A DNA stretch of 64,000 nt from Jidongwangia harbinensis (GTDB lineage: Bacteria; Actinomycetota; Actinomycetes; Mycobacteriales; Micromonosporaceae). The notes below the pieces were generated by a model. The model made no database searches. It was not told the origin of the DNA and saw only the letters and a list, made by a program, of their open reading frames with translations. A program made the position numbers and the translations under genes. This document shows, piece by piece, positions 41,447 through 50,017 of the stretch. How positions within the stretch are numbered: position 1 is the first letter of the stretch; the number at the start of each line of letters is the position of its first letter. The stretch lies in contig NZ_JAIWNC010000037.1 of the NCBI RefSeq assembly GCF_020216025.1, positions 48,799-112,798 on the forward strand, in the 5' to 3' direction.

Positions 41447-41766
41447 GTGGTTCGCTCCTTGCCGCCGGTGTCGGACCGGCGGCGATCAAGATGTACGGAT
41501 AGGGCCGTAACGTTCGTACCAGATCAGGCATCGAAGATCGTCCCCCAAAGTTCGGCGTGTGGATCCCCTAAGCCCCTAATCCGGCGCGGGCGCCGATCAC
41601 CGGGCGGCCCACCTGGGAAAGGGGAGTCCGCCCCGATGCCCCCCGGGCGGTCCGATCCCTACCGTGAGGACTCGCCGGGTGACGATCCGGCTCCTTCGAC
41701 CGCGGCTGCCGGGTACGGCCCTCCCGGCAGCCGCCGAACCGACCACAATCACAGGAGCACCCCACA
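41447..41766. promoter_or_regulatory. Divergent control region between Hsp70-like and iniB-like operons
   Basis: 320 bp without a gene. An 8-bp direct repeat CCCCTAAG-CCCCTAAT lies at 41565-41580, and CCCCCAAAG precedes it at about 41542. Such tandem half-sites suit a LuxR/MalT-type activator, which binds direct repeats. GGCGCGGGCGCC at about 41583-41594 is palindromic. No clean -35/-10 pair was found on either side. Confidence 0.45.
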
Positions 41767-42630
41767 ATGGATTCCTCCCCCACGTTGCAGGATTTCGTCC
41801 TCAACCTGATCTACGACCCGCTGGCCCGCAACGCCTTCGAGCTGGACCCGCAGGGCGTGCTGGAGAGTGCCGGGCTCGGTGACGTCACCGCCGCGGACGT
41901 GCAGGAGGTCATCCCGCTCGTCGTCGACTTCGCGCCGCTCGCCGAGGTCGGCTCGGTCGTCGGGTCGCTCGGCGTGACGGAGGTGACCAGCGGCGTGGCC
42001 GACCTGGACGTCACCGGCGCCGTCACCCACCTGCAGGCGGTCACCGCCCACCTCTCCACCGGTGGCCACCCGGCCGCCGACCTGACCGCGGCCACCGCCG
42101 GCGCGGTCATGGTGACCAGCGACGGCCTGCTGCCCGGTGCCCCGGTGGTGGGTGCCGGCCTGGAGCACGCCGTCACGGTGCAGTCGCCGGCCTACACCCC
42201 GGCCGACGACTCGCTGTCCGCGGTGCACGACCCGGGCCTCGGCCTGGACGCGGGCGTGTCCACCGCCACCAGTGTGGTGTCCACGGTCGTCACGGACGGC
42301 GACGGCCTGGTCGCGTCCACCGGTATCGATGCCGGCGCCACGCTGGACGTCACCTCGCGCGTGGTGACCGATGTGGCGGGTTCGGCCGGGCTGTCCGACG
42401 TCGTGGACCTTGACGTGGCCCACCTCGACCCGGCAGTCTCTTCCGTCGTCGGTACGGTGACCGATTCCGACACGCTCGACGGTGTCACGGCCGATCCGGT
42501 GGGTGGCGCCCTCGACGTCGCCGGCGATGTCACGTCGACCGCGACCGGCCTGGTCGACGGCCTCGGGCTCCGCCCGGAGCGGGAGACCGAGGTGGACAAC
42601 CACGGGGCTGTCACCGACCTGCTGTTCTGA
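41767..42630 (+). CDS. iniB: IniB N-terminal-domain protein
   Basis: 287 residues from an ATG after AGGAG. The first ~55 residues (LQDFVLNLIYDPLARNAF; DPQGVLESAGLGDVTAADVQE) match the conserved IniB N-terminal helical domain. The rest is Ala/Val/Thr/Asp-rich low-complexity sequence with recurring motifs such as VVSTVVTDGDG and TSVVSTV, ending in EVDNHGAVTDLLF, a C-terminal motif repeated in such proteins. No signal peptide or membrane helix is seen. In mycobacteria iniB is the first gene of iniBAC, induced by cell-wall inhibitors such as isoniazid; the biochemical role of IniB is unknown. The dynamin gene follows after 79 bases. Confidence 0.85.
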   Translation: MDSSPTLQDFVLNLIYDPLARNAFELDPQGVLESAGLGDVTAADVQEVIPLVVDFAPLAEVGSVVGSLGVTEVTSGVADLDVTGAVTHLQAVTAHLSTGGHPAADLTAATAGAVMVTSDGLLPGAPVVGAGLEHAVTVQSPAYTPADDSLSAVHDPGLGLDAGVSTATSVVSTVVTDGDGLVASTGIDAGATLDVTSRVVTDVAGSAGLSDVVDLDVAHLDPAVSSVVGTVTDSDTLDGVTADPVGGALDVAGDVTSTATGLVDGLGLRPERETEVDNHGAVTDLLF

Positions 42631-42709
42631 GCGCGCCCGGTCGCGCCGGAGCCGGGCGGTAACGGTCCGACGCAGGGCACGAGTTCGGACGAGCAGGACG
42701 GGCGGGACG

Positions 42710-44665
42710 ATGCAGCACTGGGAGGTGGGGGCTACGTCATCGGTGGCCCCCACCTCGCCGGTGCCGCCCGACGGCCGCGGTGAGCTGCAGTCCACCGCGG
42801 CCCCGCGCTGGCTGGAGGTCCTCGACGCGACGATCCAGCGGTGCGCCGCGCACGGCCGGGCCGAGCTGCAGGAGTGGCTGTCCGGCCGGCGCACCCAGCT
42901 GCTCCATCCGCAGTTGCGGGTGCTCGTCGCCGGTGCCGCCGGTCAGGGCAAGAGTCACCTGGTCAACTCGCTGATCAACGCGCCGGTGTGCCCGGTCTCG
43001 GACACCTCCCGGACCAGCGTGGCGACCGTGGTCCGGCACGGCGAGGCACCGGCCGCACACCTGGTGACCCGGGCCGGGCCGACCACGCCGTGGACCGCGC
43101 CGGCCGGCCCGCGGGACCGCATCCCGTTGCGTACCGAGGGTCTCACCGACGCGGTCACGGAGGCCGTGCTGGCCCAGCCGGCCGGCGTCACCGCGCTGCT
43201 GCACGCCGAGGTGGAGGTGCCCCGGGCGCTGCTCGCCGAGGGGCTGGTGCTGATCGACACGCCGCCGCTGACCGATCTGCCGGAGCAGAGCCCCGGCGCG
43301 GTGGCCGACCTGCGCGGGCTCGTCACCTACGCCCGCGCCGACCTGGTGCTGTTCGCCTGCGAGTCCACCCGGGACGTGACGGACGCGGAACTCGACGTCC
43401 TCGCCGACCTCTCCCGGCTGTACCCGCACGTGCTGGTCGCGCTCACCAAGACCGATGTGGCCCCGCGCTGGCGGGACGCCCTGGCACAGACCCGGGACCG
43501 GTTGACCGAGGCCGGGGTGCCGGCGACCGTCATCGCCGTCTCCAGCACGCTGCGCCAGCACGCCGTGCGTTCCGGCAGCGGCCCGCTGAACGACGAGTCC
43601 GGCTACCCGCACCTGATCGCGCACCTGCAGCACACGGTCGCCACCAAGCAGGACGAGCTGGCCCGCAACACGGTGGCCCTGCTGGGCCGGCTCGCGGTCG
43701 AGCGGGTCGCCACCCCGCTGCGCGCCGATCTGCTGCGCAGCGCCGAACCGTCGGACGCGGTGGCCCAGCTGCACGAGGCGCAGCGCCGGCTCGAGGACCT
43801 CCGGCGGATCACCACCCGCTGGCAGAACTGCCTGGCCGACGAATCCGGCGACCTGCTCTCCGACATCGAACAGGACCTGCGGGAACGCACCCGTGCGGTG
43901 CTCACCGAGGCGGAGGCGACGCTCGACACGCTGGACCCGGCGCGGTCCTGGGACGAGTTCGAGCCCTGGCTGCGGCAGGCGGTGCAGGAGGCGGCCGAGT
44001 CCAGCTTCGCCTGGCTCGCCGAGCGCTCCGAGTGGCTGGCCCACCGGGTGGCCGAGCAGTTCCCCGAGTACGGCGACCAGGTGCTGCCCGCGTGGGCGTC
44101 GGTGCCGGTCGACGAGGTGCCGGACCGGTCCGGCGGCCTCACCCCGCCCACGGTGGAGAAGTTCACCACCACCCAGAAGCTGTTCACCGGCCTGCGCGGC
44201 TCGTACGGCGGCATCCTGATGGTCGGGCTGGCCACCAGCATGGCCGGCATGTCGCTGATCAACCCGCTCTCCATCGGCGGCGGTGCCCTGATGGGCGGCC
44301 GGACCATCCGCGAGGAGGGCAAGTCGCTGCTCAAGCGCCGCCAGGCCACCGCGAAGCTGGCCGTGCAGCGCCACGTCGACCAGATCTTCATCGGCCTGGC
44401 CAAGGACGCCAAGGATTCGGTCCGCCGGCTGCAGCGCACGCTGCGCGACCACTACAGCGGCGTCACCGAGGACATCCACGAGGCGATCATGGAGTCGCTG
44501 CGGTCCGCCAAGGCCGCCGCGGACCGCGACCTGGCCGAGCGGGCCCAGCGCGCCCGGCGGATCGAGCACGAGCTGAACCAGCTCTCCGGCCTCTACACGC
44601 AGGCCCAGGCGCTGACCGGGCGGCACAGCCCGGCGATCGCGGCCACCGGGATCGGGCCGGGGTGA
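42710..44665 (+). CDS. iniA: Bacterial dynamin-like GTPase (IniA-like)
   Basis: 651 residues. G1 is GAAGQGKS (75-82), the switch Thr lies in DTSRTSVATV, G3 is IDTPP (182-186; most dynamins have DTPG) and G4 is TKTD (246-249). Long helical regions (about 350-480 and 530-640) form the dynamin stalk. A hydrophobic paddle-like segment (499-530, beginning YGGILMVGLATSMAG) would insert in the membrane. IniA of mycobacteria is a membrane-remodelling dynamin-like protein. The start ATG follows GGCGGGACG. Its stop overlaps the next dynamin start (GTGA), as in paired bacterial dynamins. Confidence 0.9.
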   Translation: MQHWEVGATSSVAPTSPVPPDGRGELQSTAAPRWLEVLDATIQRCAAHGRAELQEWLSGRRTQLLHPQLRVLVAGAAGQGKSHLVNSLINAPVCPVSDTSRTSVATVVRHGEAPAAHLVTRAGPTTPWTAPAGPRDRIPLRTEGLTDAVTEAVLAQPAGVTALLHAEVEVPRALLAEGLVLIDTPPLTDLPEQSPGAVADLRGLVTYARADLVLFACESTRDVTDAELDVLADLSRLYPHVLVALTKTDVAPRWRDALAQTRDRLTEAGVPATVIAVSSTLRQHAVRSGSGPLNDESGYPHLIAHLQHTVATKQDELARNTVALLGRLAVERVATPLRADLLRSAEPSDAVAQLHEAQRRLEDLRRITTRWQNCLADESGDLLSDIEQDLRERTRAVLTEAEATLDTLDPARSWDEFEPWLRQAVQEAAESSFAWLAERSEWLAHRVAEQFPEYGDQVLPAWASVPVDEVPDRSGGLTPPTVEKFTTTQKLFTGLRGSYGGILMVGLATSMAGMSLINPLSIGGGALMGGRTIREEGKSLLKRRQATAKLAVQRHVDQIFIGLAKDAKDSVRRLQRTLRDHYSGVTEDIHEAIMESLRSAKAAADRDLAERAQRARRIEHELNQLSGLYTQAQALTGRHSPAIAATGIGPG

Positions 44666-46122
44666 CCTCCGGCGACCGGCTGGCCGACCGGGTGCACGAC
44701 CTGCTCGTCGAGGCGGTCCGCATCTACCACGACAACGGGCCGGCCCAGGAGTGGCTGCACCAGCACCTGGTCCGGCTGGACGGGCCGCTCCGGCTGGCCG
44801 TCACCGGGCCGCCCGGCACCGGCAAGTCCACCCTGGTCAACGCGCTGGTGGGGGAGAGCGTCGCCCCGGTCGCGTCCGAGCAGGCCGCCGGGCACCTGAC
44901 CTGGTATGTGGACGGCCCGCAGCCGCGCGCCCAGGTCAGCCCGTGGTACGGCGATCCGTACGAGCTGCCGCTGCACCGCGCCGACCGCGGCCTGCGGCTG
45001 GCCGGACCGTCCGCGATGTACGCCTCCGGGGCCGAGGCGATCCACCAGGTGCTCCTGGAGTGGCCGAGCCGGTCGCTGCGGCACACCCATCTGCTGGACA
45101 CCCCGGGCCTGCCGCCGGCCGACGCGGGCTGGGAGACGGCCGCCGGGATCTGGCAGGACGCGGACGCGGTGCTGTTCCTCAGCCGTACCCTGTCGGCCGC
45201 CGACCTGCGCCGGATGCCGCCGGTCCGGGGCGGCTGGGCCGCGACGGCGCTGCCCCTGCACGTCGTGGTCGTGCTGTCCCGGGCGGACGAGACCGCCGGG
45301 GGCCGGGTGGACGCGCTGCTGGCGGCCAAGCAGATCGCCCGCCGGCGGCGGCGCGAGCCCGACCTGACGCTGATCTGCCAGGACGTGGTGGCGGTGTCCG
45401 GCCTGATCGGGTACGCCGCCCGCGCGCTGCGCCAGGACGAGTACGACGCGCTCGCCGCGCTGGCCGTGCAGTCCCGCACCGACCTGGAGCCGCACCTGCT
45501 GTCGGTGGACCGCTTCCGGTCCGCCGACGCGGTCCCGCTGGATCCGGCCTGGCGGGAACGGCTGCTGGACCGGTTCGGCCTGACCGGCGTCCGGCTGGCG
45601 ACCACCCTGGTCCGGTCCGGGGCGCAGGACCCGCGCGCGCTCGCCGAGGCGCTGCTGCGGCACAGCGGCCTGGCCGAGCTGCAGTCCGTGGTGGCCGACC
45701 TGTTCTCCGCGCGGCGCAGCGTGCTGAAGGCGCGCGTCGCGCTGTCCGCGATCGAGCAGCTGGCCCACCGGGAACCGCGCCCGCAGTCCGGTTACCTGCT
45801 GACCGAGGTCGAGCAGGTGGTGAGCGAGGCGCACGAGTTCGCCGAGCTGCGCCTGCTGGCCGCGCTGCGGACCCGCCGGGCCGGGTTGCCGGCCGAGATG
45901 GCGGTGGAGGCGCGCCGCCTCGCCGGTGGATCCGGGGCGAGCATGTCCGAGCGGCTCGGGCTGCCGGCCGAGGCCCCGCCGGAGGAGCTGTGGGCGCGGG
46001 CCGCGGCGGCCGCCGAGCGCTGGCGGCGGGAGTCGCAGGAGCCGGGGCGGCCGACCCGGGAGCGCCGCACGGCGCAGGTGGTGCTGCGCAGCTGCGAGGC
46101 GATCCTGCAGCAACTCGGCTGA
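44662..46122 (+). CDS. iniC: Second dynamin-like GTPase (IniC-like)
   Basis: 486 residues from a GTG overlapping the IniA-like stop. G1 GPPGTGKS (49-56), G3 DTPG (146-149) and a divergent G4 SRAD (206-209) are present. The helical C-terminal half (about 280-486) is Ala/Arg/Leu-rich, and no membrane paddle like that of its partner is evident. It is shorter than the IniA-like protein, in keeping with IniA/IniC in mycobacteria, where the two work as a pair. The pairing suggests a hetero-oligomer in which only one partner inserts into membrane; inference. The frame ends 90 bases before the Cip1-like gene. Confidence 0.88.
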   Translation: MTSGDRLADRVHDLLVEAVRIYHDNGPAQEWLHQHLVRLDGPLRLAVTGPPGTGKSTLVNALVGESVAPVASEQAAGHLTWYVDGPQPRAQVSPWYGDPYELPLHRADRGLRLAGPSAMYASGAEAIHQVLLEWPSRSLRHTHLLDTPGLPPADAGWETAAGIWQDADAVLFLSRTLSAADLRRMPPVRGGWAATALPLHVVVVLSRADETAGGRVDALLAAKQIARRRRREPDLTLICQDVVAVSGLIGYAARALRQDEYDALAALAVQSRTDLEPHLLSVDRFRSADAVPLDPAWRERLLDRFGLTGVRLATTLVRSGAQDPRALAEALLRHSGLAELQSVVADLFSARRSVLKARVALSAIEQLAHREPRPQSGYLLTEVEQVVSEAHEFAELRLLAALRTRRAGLPAEMAVEARRLAGGSGASMSERLGLPAEAPPEELWARAAAAAERWRRESQEPGRPTRERRTAQVVLRSCEAILQQLG

Positions 46123-46166
46123 CCCGGTACCGCCGGGCTGTTCCCGAGGATACCCGTCTGCCAATA

Positions 46167-46180
46167 TGGGAGCGCTCCCA
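46167..46180. promoter_or_regulatory. CebR-type operator TGGGAGCGCTCCCA
   Basis: A perfect 14-bp palindrome identical to the CebR box known from Streptomyces, where the LacI-family repressor CebR releases on binding cello-oligosaccharides. It lies 32 bases before the ATG of the Cip1-like gene. No cebR gene is in the window. Confidence 0.85.
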
Positions 46181-46211
46181 TCTACTGACGTGCATCAATG
46201 CGGAGGACTTC

Positions 46212-46994
46212 ATGAGAACCACCACCCGTCTGCTCACCGCCCTGGCCGCGCTGTCCCTGACCCTGGTCGCCGGGGGCAACGCCGCCGGGCACGCGGCTGC
46301 CGGGCCGGGCGGCTGCCGCGTGCCCGGCGTGCTGTTCTGTGAGGACTTCGACCGCCTGCCCACCGGCGGCCCCAGCACGCTGCGCTGGGGAGTGGACACC
46401 CGCAACGGCACGCTCGCCGTCGAGCCGGCCCGCCGCGGCGGCAAGCAGCTGCACATCACCACCCGCGACAACGGGCGCGCGTTCCTGCGCGCGGACGATC
46501 TCACCGTCCCGCCGACCGGGTTCTACGGGCGGATGCGGCTGCGGGTCGACGCGTTCCCCACGGCGCCGGACTGGGCTCACTTCACGCTGGTCGAGGCCAC
46601 CGGGTCGAGCAGTGCGGAGATCGTCCGGCCGGTCGGCGGCCAGTACGTGCCGACCCTGGACCGCTCGCTCTGGGGCATCGGCGCGGACGGCGGCCCGACC
46701 GGTGACTGGACCGCCTGGACCGAAGAGGCACCGACCACCGAGGACCGCTGGCAGTGCGTGGAGTGGCGGCTCGACCCGGCCACCAACACCGTGACCACCT
46801 GGTTCGACGGCGGCGCCGGAGCGGTGCTCACCGCCTCCGAGAACGCGCACGGCGGCAACGACGTGCCGTTCGTCCTGCCCACCGTGGACACCGTCAAGAT
46901 CGGCTGGCAGCTGTACCAGGGCGGCACCACGCCCGAACGGTTCAGCCTCCGGATCGACGACATCGCGCTCGCCACCGAGCGCGTCGGCTGCTGA
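46212..46994 (+). CDS. Secreted Cip1-like/polysaccharide-lyase-like protein
   Basis: 260 residues; GGAGGACTTC precedes the ATG. It has a Sec signal peptide (RTTTRLLTALAALSLTLVAG, cleavage near HAAAG), then one beta-jelly-roll domain: VLFCEDFDRLP, WGVDTRNGTLAVEPARRGGKQL, GFYGRMRLRVDAFP, WQCVEWRLD and FSLRIDDIALA. This pattern fits the Cip1-like core domain, first seen in a Trichoderma protein coexpressed with cellulases. The CebR box in its leader supports induction on cellulose breakdown products. Catalytic activity is not established for the family. It has no separate CBM. It is convergent with the LuxR gene after a 49-bp gap. Confidence 0.8.
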   Translation: MRTTTRLLTALAALSLTLVAGGNAAGHAAAGPGGCRVPGVLFCEDFDRLPTGGPSTLRWGVDTRNGTLAVEPARRGGKQLHITTRDNGRAFLRADDLTVPPTGFYGRMRLRVDAFPTAPDWAHFTLVEATGSSSAEIVRPVGGQYVPTLDRSLWGIGADGGPTGDWTAWTEEAPTTEDRWQCVEWRLDPATNTVTTWFDGGAGAVLTASENAHGGNDVPFVLPTVDTVKIGWQLYQGGTTPERFSLRIDDIALATERVGC

Positions 46995-47043
46995 CCCACG
47001 GCGCTTCCGGCCCGGCGGCCGGCCCGTACGGCGGGCCGCCGGT

Positions 47044-48024
47044 TCAGCTCGCCGCGCCCTCGGTGATGTTGCGCTGCACCGCCCACAACGCCACCGCGGT
47101 CCGCGACGGCGCGCCGGTCTTGCGCAGCAGATTGGACACGTGCACGGTCACGGTCCGCACCGAGATGCCCAGCGCCGCCGCGATCTGCTTGTTCGACATG
47201 CCCTCGACCAGGCAGCCGAGCACCTCCCGCTCGCGCGCCGTCAGATCGGTGGCCGGGGCGTCGCCGGGCTCGCCGGCCAGCGCACCCGGCCCGCCGCTGC
47301 CCTCGACCGCGATCAGTTCGCTGAGCCGGTAGGGGTTCCCGCCGGTGCGGCGCCACACCGAGGCGGCCATCCGGGGCGTCACCTCGTGGTCCGCGTACAC
47401 CTGACTGAGCACCTGCCGCACCTGCTCGGCGTCGAGCGAGCCCAGATGCTGGCGCACCGCGCCGGGCGCGCCGGACAACCGGGCCAGGGTGCGCGAGGTG
47501 AGCAGCGGGGACACCGCCGCGTCCGGCGGCTGGCTGGTGACCAGCAGCAGCGCCGGGACGTCCGCGCCGGCCAGCTCGGCGATCAGGGTCAGGCTCGCCG
47601 GGTCCAGCGCGTGCAGGTCCTCCACCACGAGGACGGCCGGGCCACAGTCCACCAGCGCCCGTACGGTCGCGACGGCGATCCGCAGCAGCGCCTCCGGGGT
47701 GTACCGCTCCCGGGGGACATCCGGGTCCTGCGCCAGCCAGGACAGGGCGTCCCGGGGCACCGGCAATCCGGTGACGTCGCGGCCGGCCAGCGCGGCGGCC
47801 AGCCAGTCGTAGGGTGCGGGGGTGTGCAGCCGGGCCGAGCCGCGCACCACCCGGTCCGGGTCGATGGCCTGCAGTGCGGCCGCCGCGAGCGTGGTCTTTC
47901 CGGTCCCCGGCAGGCCGGTGACCACGGCGGGCACGGCCCGCCCGGTGTGCTGGACACGCGTCCAGGCCCGCCGCAACTCCTCGAGTGCGGCGGCGCGTCC
48001 CACCATCGGCACCGGCATCACCAC
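47044..48024 (-). CDS. LuxR-family regulator with N-terminal ATPase domain
   Basis: 326 residues. P-loop VVTGLPGTGKTT (about 33-44), Walker B AVLVVEDLHALDP and a C-terminal LuxR HTH (about 255-315; LTAREREVLGCLVEGMSNKQI). It lacks the long helical repeat of the 879-residue regulator at 37.7 kb, so it is a compact form. The start is GTG at 48024 or ATG at 48018; neither has a strong ribosome site. It is divergent from a PP2C gene, with a palindrome between them. Its target and signal are unknown. Confidence 0.85.
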   Translation of the reverse strand: MVMPVPMVGRAAALEELRRAWTRVQHTGRAVPAVVTGLPGTGKTTLAAAALQAIDPDRVVRGSARLHTPAPYDWLAAALAGRDVTGLPVPRDALSWLAQDPDVPRERYTPEALLRIAVATVRALVDCGPAVLVVEDLHALDPASLTLIAELAGADVPALLLVTSQPPDAAVSPLLTSRTLARLSGAPGAVRQHLGSLDAEQVRQVLSQVYADHEVTPRMAASVWRRTGGNPYRLSELIAVEGSGGPGALAGEPGDAPATDLTAREREVLGCLVEGMSNKQIAAALGISVRTVTVHVSNLLRKTGAPSRTAVALWAVQRNITEGAAS

Positions 48025-48029
48025 CCAAC

Positions 48030-48039
48030 ACTACGTAGT
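48030..48039. promoter_or_regulatory. ACTACGTAGT palindrome in divergent LuxR/PP2C promoter region
   Basis: A perfect 10-bp palindrome 6 bases upstream of the LuxR start, followed by GGTACTAG with partial repeat of the same motif. With only 58 bp between the two starts, one bound protein could control both genes. Confidence 0.4.
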
Positions 48040-48082
48040 AGGTACTAGAGACAGCCGGGCAGGTTCTTGGCAATCTGGTGTC

Positions 48083-48805
48083 ATGACGCTTGCTGTCCGC
48101 GCGGTCGCCGCCACCGATCAGGGCCTGGTGCGGTCCAACAACGAGGACGCGGTCTTCGTGGGCAACCGGTTGTTCGTGGTCGCCGACGGCATGGGCGGCC
48201 TGCCCGCCGGCGAGCTGGCCAGCGACATCCTGGTCCGGGCGCTGGCCGTGGTGGACGAGATGCCGGACGGCGGCGAGCCGTTGCAGGACCTGATCGCGGC
48301 GCTGGAGACGGCCAACGGGCGGATCGAGGCCGCGGTGGCGGACGACGACGCCCGCGACGGCATGGGTACGACGGTCACCGCACTGATGCTGGCCGGTGAC
48401 CGGGTCGCCGCCTTGAACGTGGGCGACTCCCGGTGCTACCTGATCCGCGACGGCGAGCTGACCCAGCTGACCCGCGACGACACGTACGTCCAGGCACTGG
48501 TCGACCAGGGCGTGCTCACCCCGGACGACGCCCGCCGGCACCCGCAGCGCGCACTGGTCACCCAGGCCGTGCAGGGTGGCCCGTTCCGTCCGGCCGGCCG
48601 GATGATCCCGGTCCACGTGGGCGACCGTTTCCTGCTGTGCAGCGACGGCCTCACCGACTACGTGGCCGACGACGTGATCGCCGAGACGTTGCGGAACTGC
48701 ACCGACCGCAAGACCTGCGCGGCCGAACTGGTCCACCGCACGCTGGAGGCCGGCGCACCGGACAACGTCACGGTGATCGTCGCGGACGTGGTCAGCCTCA
48801 ACTGA
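48083..48805 (+). CDS. PP2C-family Ser/Thr protein phosphatase
   Basis: 240 residues, soluble. All classical motifs are present: RSNNEDAVF, VVADGMGG, GMGTTVTALML, NVGDSRCYLIRDG, LLCSDGLTDYV and PDNVTVIVADV. The layout matches PstP/PrpC-type phosphatases, but without the membrane segment of mycobacterial PstP. It could reverse kinase action at 23-27 kb, but there is no direct link. Its 3' end overlaps the convergent MmcQ/YjbR gene by 8 bases. Confidence 0.93.
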   Translation: MTLAVRAVAATDQGLVRSNNEDAVFVGNRLFVVADGMGGLPAGELASDILVRALAVVDEMPDGGEPLQDLIAALETANGRIEAAVADDDARDGMGTTVTALMLAGDRVAALNVGDSRCYLIRDGELTQLTRDDTYVQALVDQGVLTPDDARRHPQRALVTQAVQGGPFRPAGRMIPVHVGDRFLLCSDGLTDYVADDVIAETLRNCTDRKTCAAELVHRTLEAGAPDNVTVIVADVVSLN

Positions 48806-49157
48806 GGTCGAGCCGGCGCACCAGGGTCGCCGGCGCCACGGTCCGGTACGCGTCCTGGCACAGCTCGGCGATCTCGGCCCAGTCCGGGTCGCGGTCCAGC
48901 CGGACGCCGAGCCAGCCCCGGTGCCCCACGTACGGCGGCCGGAAGAACCGGTCCGGGCCGGCCGCGACGAGTTCCTCCTGCGCGCCCGGCGGCGCCGCGC
49001 ACCACAGGTGCGCGAACGCGAGATCGTGATGGCCGGAGTCCCACACCATCACGAACATCTTCTTGTCGCGGACGAACCAGGCCGGGGTCCCGTGGCTGAG
49101 CCGCTCGGTCACCTCGGGGAACGCCAGGCAGACGGTACGCAGGCGGGCAAGGTCCAC
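48798..49157 (-). CDS. MmcQ/YjbR family protein
   Basis: 119 residues from a GTG. The family pattern is clear: CLAFPEVTERLSHGTPAWFV, KKMFVMVWDSGH, the FRPPYVGHRGWLGVRL strand and the final helix EIAELCQDAYRTVAP. The fold is a small double-wing alpha/beta domain resembling DNA-binding proteins, with unknown role. Genes of this kind often stand alone. No ribosome site is obvious. The SGNH gene starts 778 bases away on the same strand. Confidence 0.88.
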   Translation of the reverse strand: MDLARLRTVCLAFPEVTERLSHGTPAWFVRDKKMFVMVWDSGHHDLAFAHLWCAAPPGAQEELVAAGPDRFFRPPYVGHRGWLGVRLDRDPDWAEIAELCQDAYRTVAPATLVRRLDLS

Positions 49158-49176
49158 GCGGATATTCTGCCCGGTG

Positions 49177-49935
49177 TCAGGGGGCCGTGGCGTCGACCGG
49201 GACCCAGTCGACGAACTTGCCGGTCCGCCCGTCGCCGGACGAGCGGCCCCGGACCCGCCGGTGCAGCCACGGCAGCACGTGCTCGCGGTAGTACCGCGCC
49301 TCGGCCAGCACCCGGCGGCTCTCCGCGGGTCCCGGGTCGACCACGTGCGCGGCGGTGGCGTGCCCGAGCGCGGTCAGCACCAGGCCGGCCACCCGCCGGT
49401 GCCCCGCCGCGTTGAGGTGCAGCCGGTCCGGCGACCAGTAGCCGGCCCGGCGGATCTCGGCGTCGCCGAAGACGTCGACGAACGTGAGATCGTGCCGCGC
49501 GGCGAGTTTTCCGACGGCCGCGCCGAGTGCCGTGCCCCGCCGGCGCATGACGCCGCCGAGCGGCAGCCGCGCGGACGGGTCGGCGCCGCTGAGCAGCACG
49601 AGCCGTACGCCCGCCTCGGCGCAGCGCCGGACCGCCCGCTCGGTCAGCGCGACCAGGCGGCCGGTGTCACCGCCGGGCCGCAGCATGTCGTTGCCGCCGC
49701 CGTTCAGCGTGATCATCGTGGGCGCCGGCGTCAGGGCCAGCGCACGCTCCAGCTGCTCGGTCACGATCGGTTCGAGCAGGCGGCCCCGGACGGCCAGGTT
49801 CGCATACCGCACCCCGTCGCCCAGCGCGCCGGCCAGCCCCGCGGCCACCAGGTCGGCCCAGCCGCGCACCGTGCCGTCCGGGAGTTCGTCGCCGACCCCC
49901 TCGGTGAAACTGTCCCCGATCGCCACGTACCGCAT
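49177..49935 (-). CDS. SGNH/GDSL hydrolase
   Basis: 252 residues, no signal peptide, ATG after GGAGGACGGGGC. Block I is IGDSFTEGVGD with the nucleophile Ser, block II has the Gly in NLAVRGR, block III is NGGGNDM with the oxyanion Asn, and block V is SPDRLHLNAAGH with catalytic Asp and His. It is an esterase or lipase-like hydrolase, probably cytoplasmic. The ~50 residues after the catalytic His carry a helical extension (AEARYYREHVLPWLHRR) seen in related actinobacterial proteins. Substrate unknown. Confidence 0.92.
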   Translation of the reverse strand: MRYVAIGDSFTEGVGDELPDGTVRGWADLVAAGLAGALGDGVRYANLAVRGRLLEPIVTEQLERALALTPAPTMITLNGGGNDMLRPGGDTGRLVALTERAVRRCAEAGVRLVLLSGADPSARLPLGGVMRRRGTALGAAVGKLAARHDLTFVDVFGDAEIRRAGYWSPDRLHLNAAGHRRVAGLVLTALGHATAAHVVDPGPAESRRVLAEARYYREHVLPWLHRRVRGRSSGDGRTGKFVDWVPVDATAP

Positions 49936-50017
49936 GCCCCGTCCTCCGTCCGCGCCGCAAGCTACCCACCGGTATCTTGCCCCGTCCGAGGGGGTTTTCG
50001 CGCACCCGGAACGGCGC

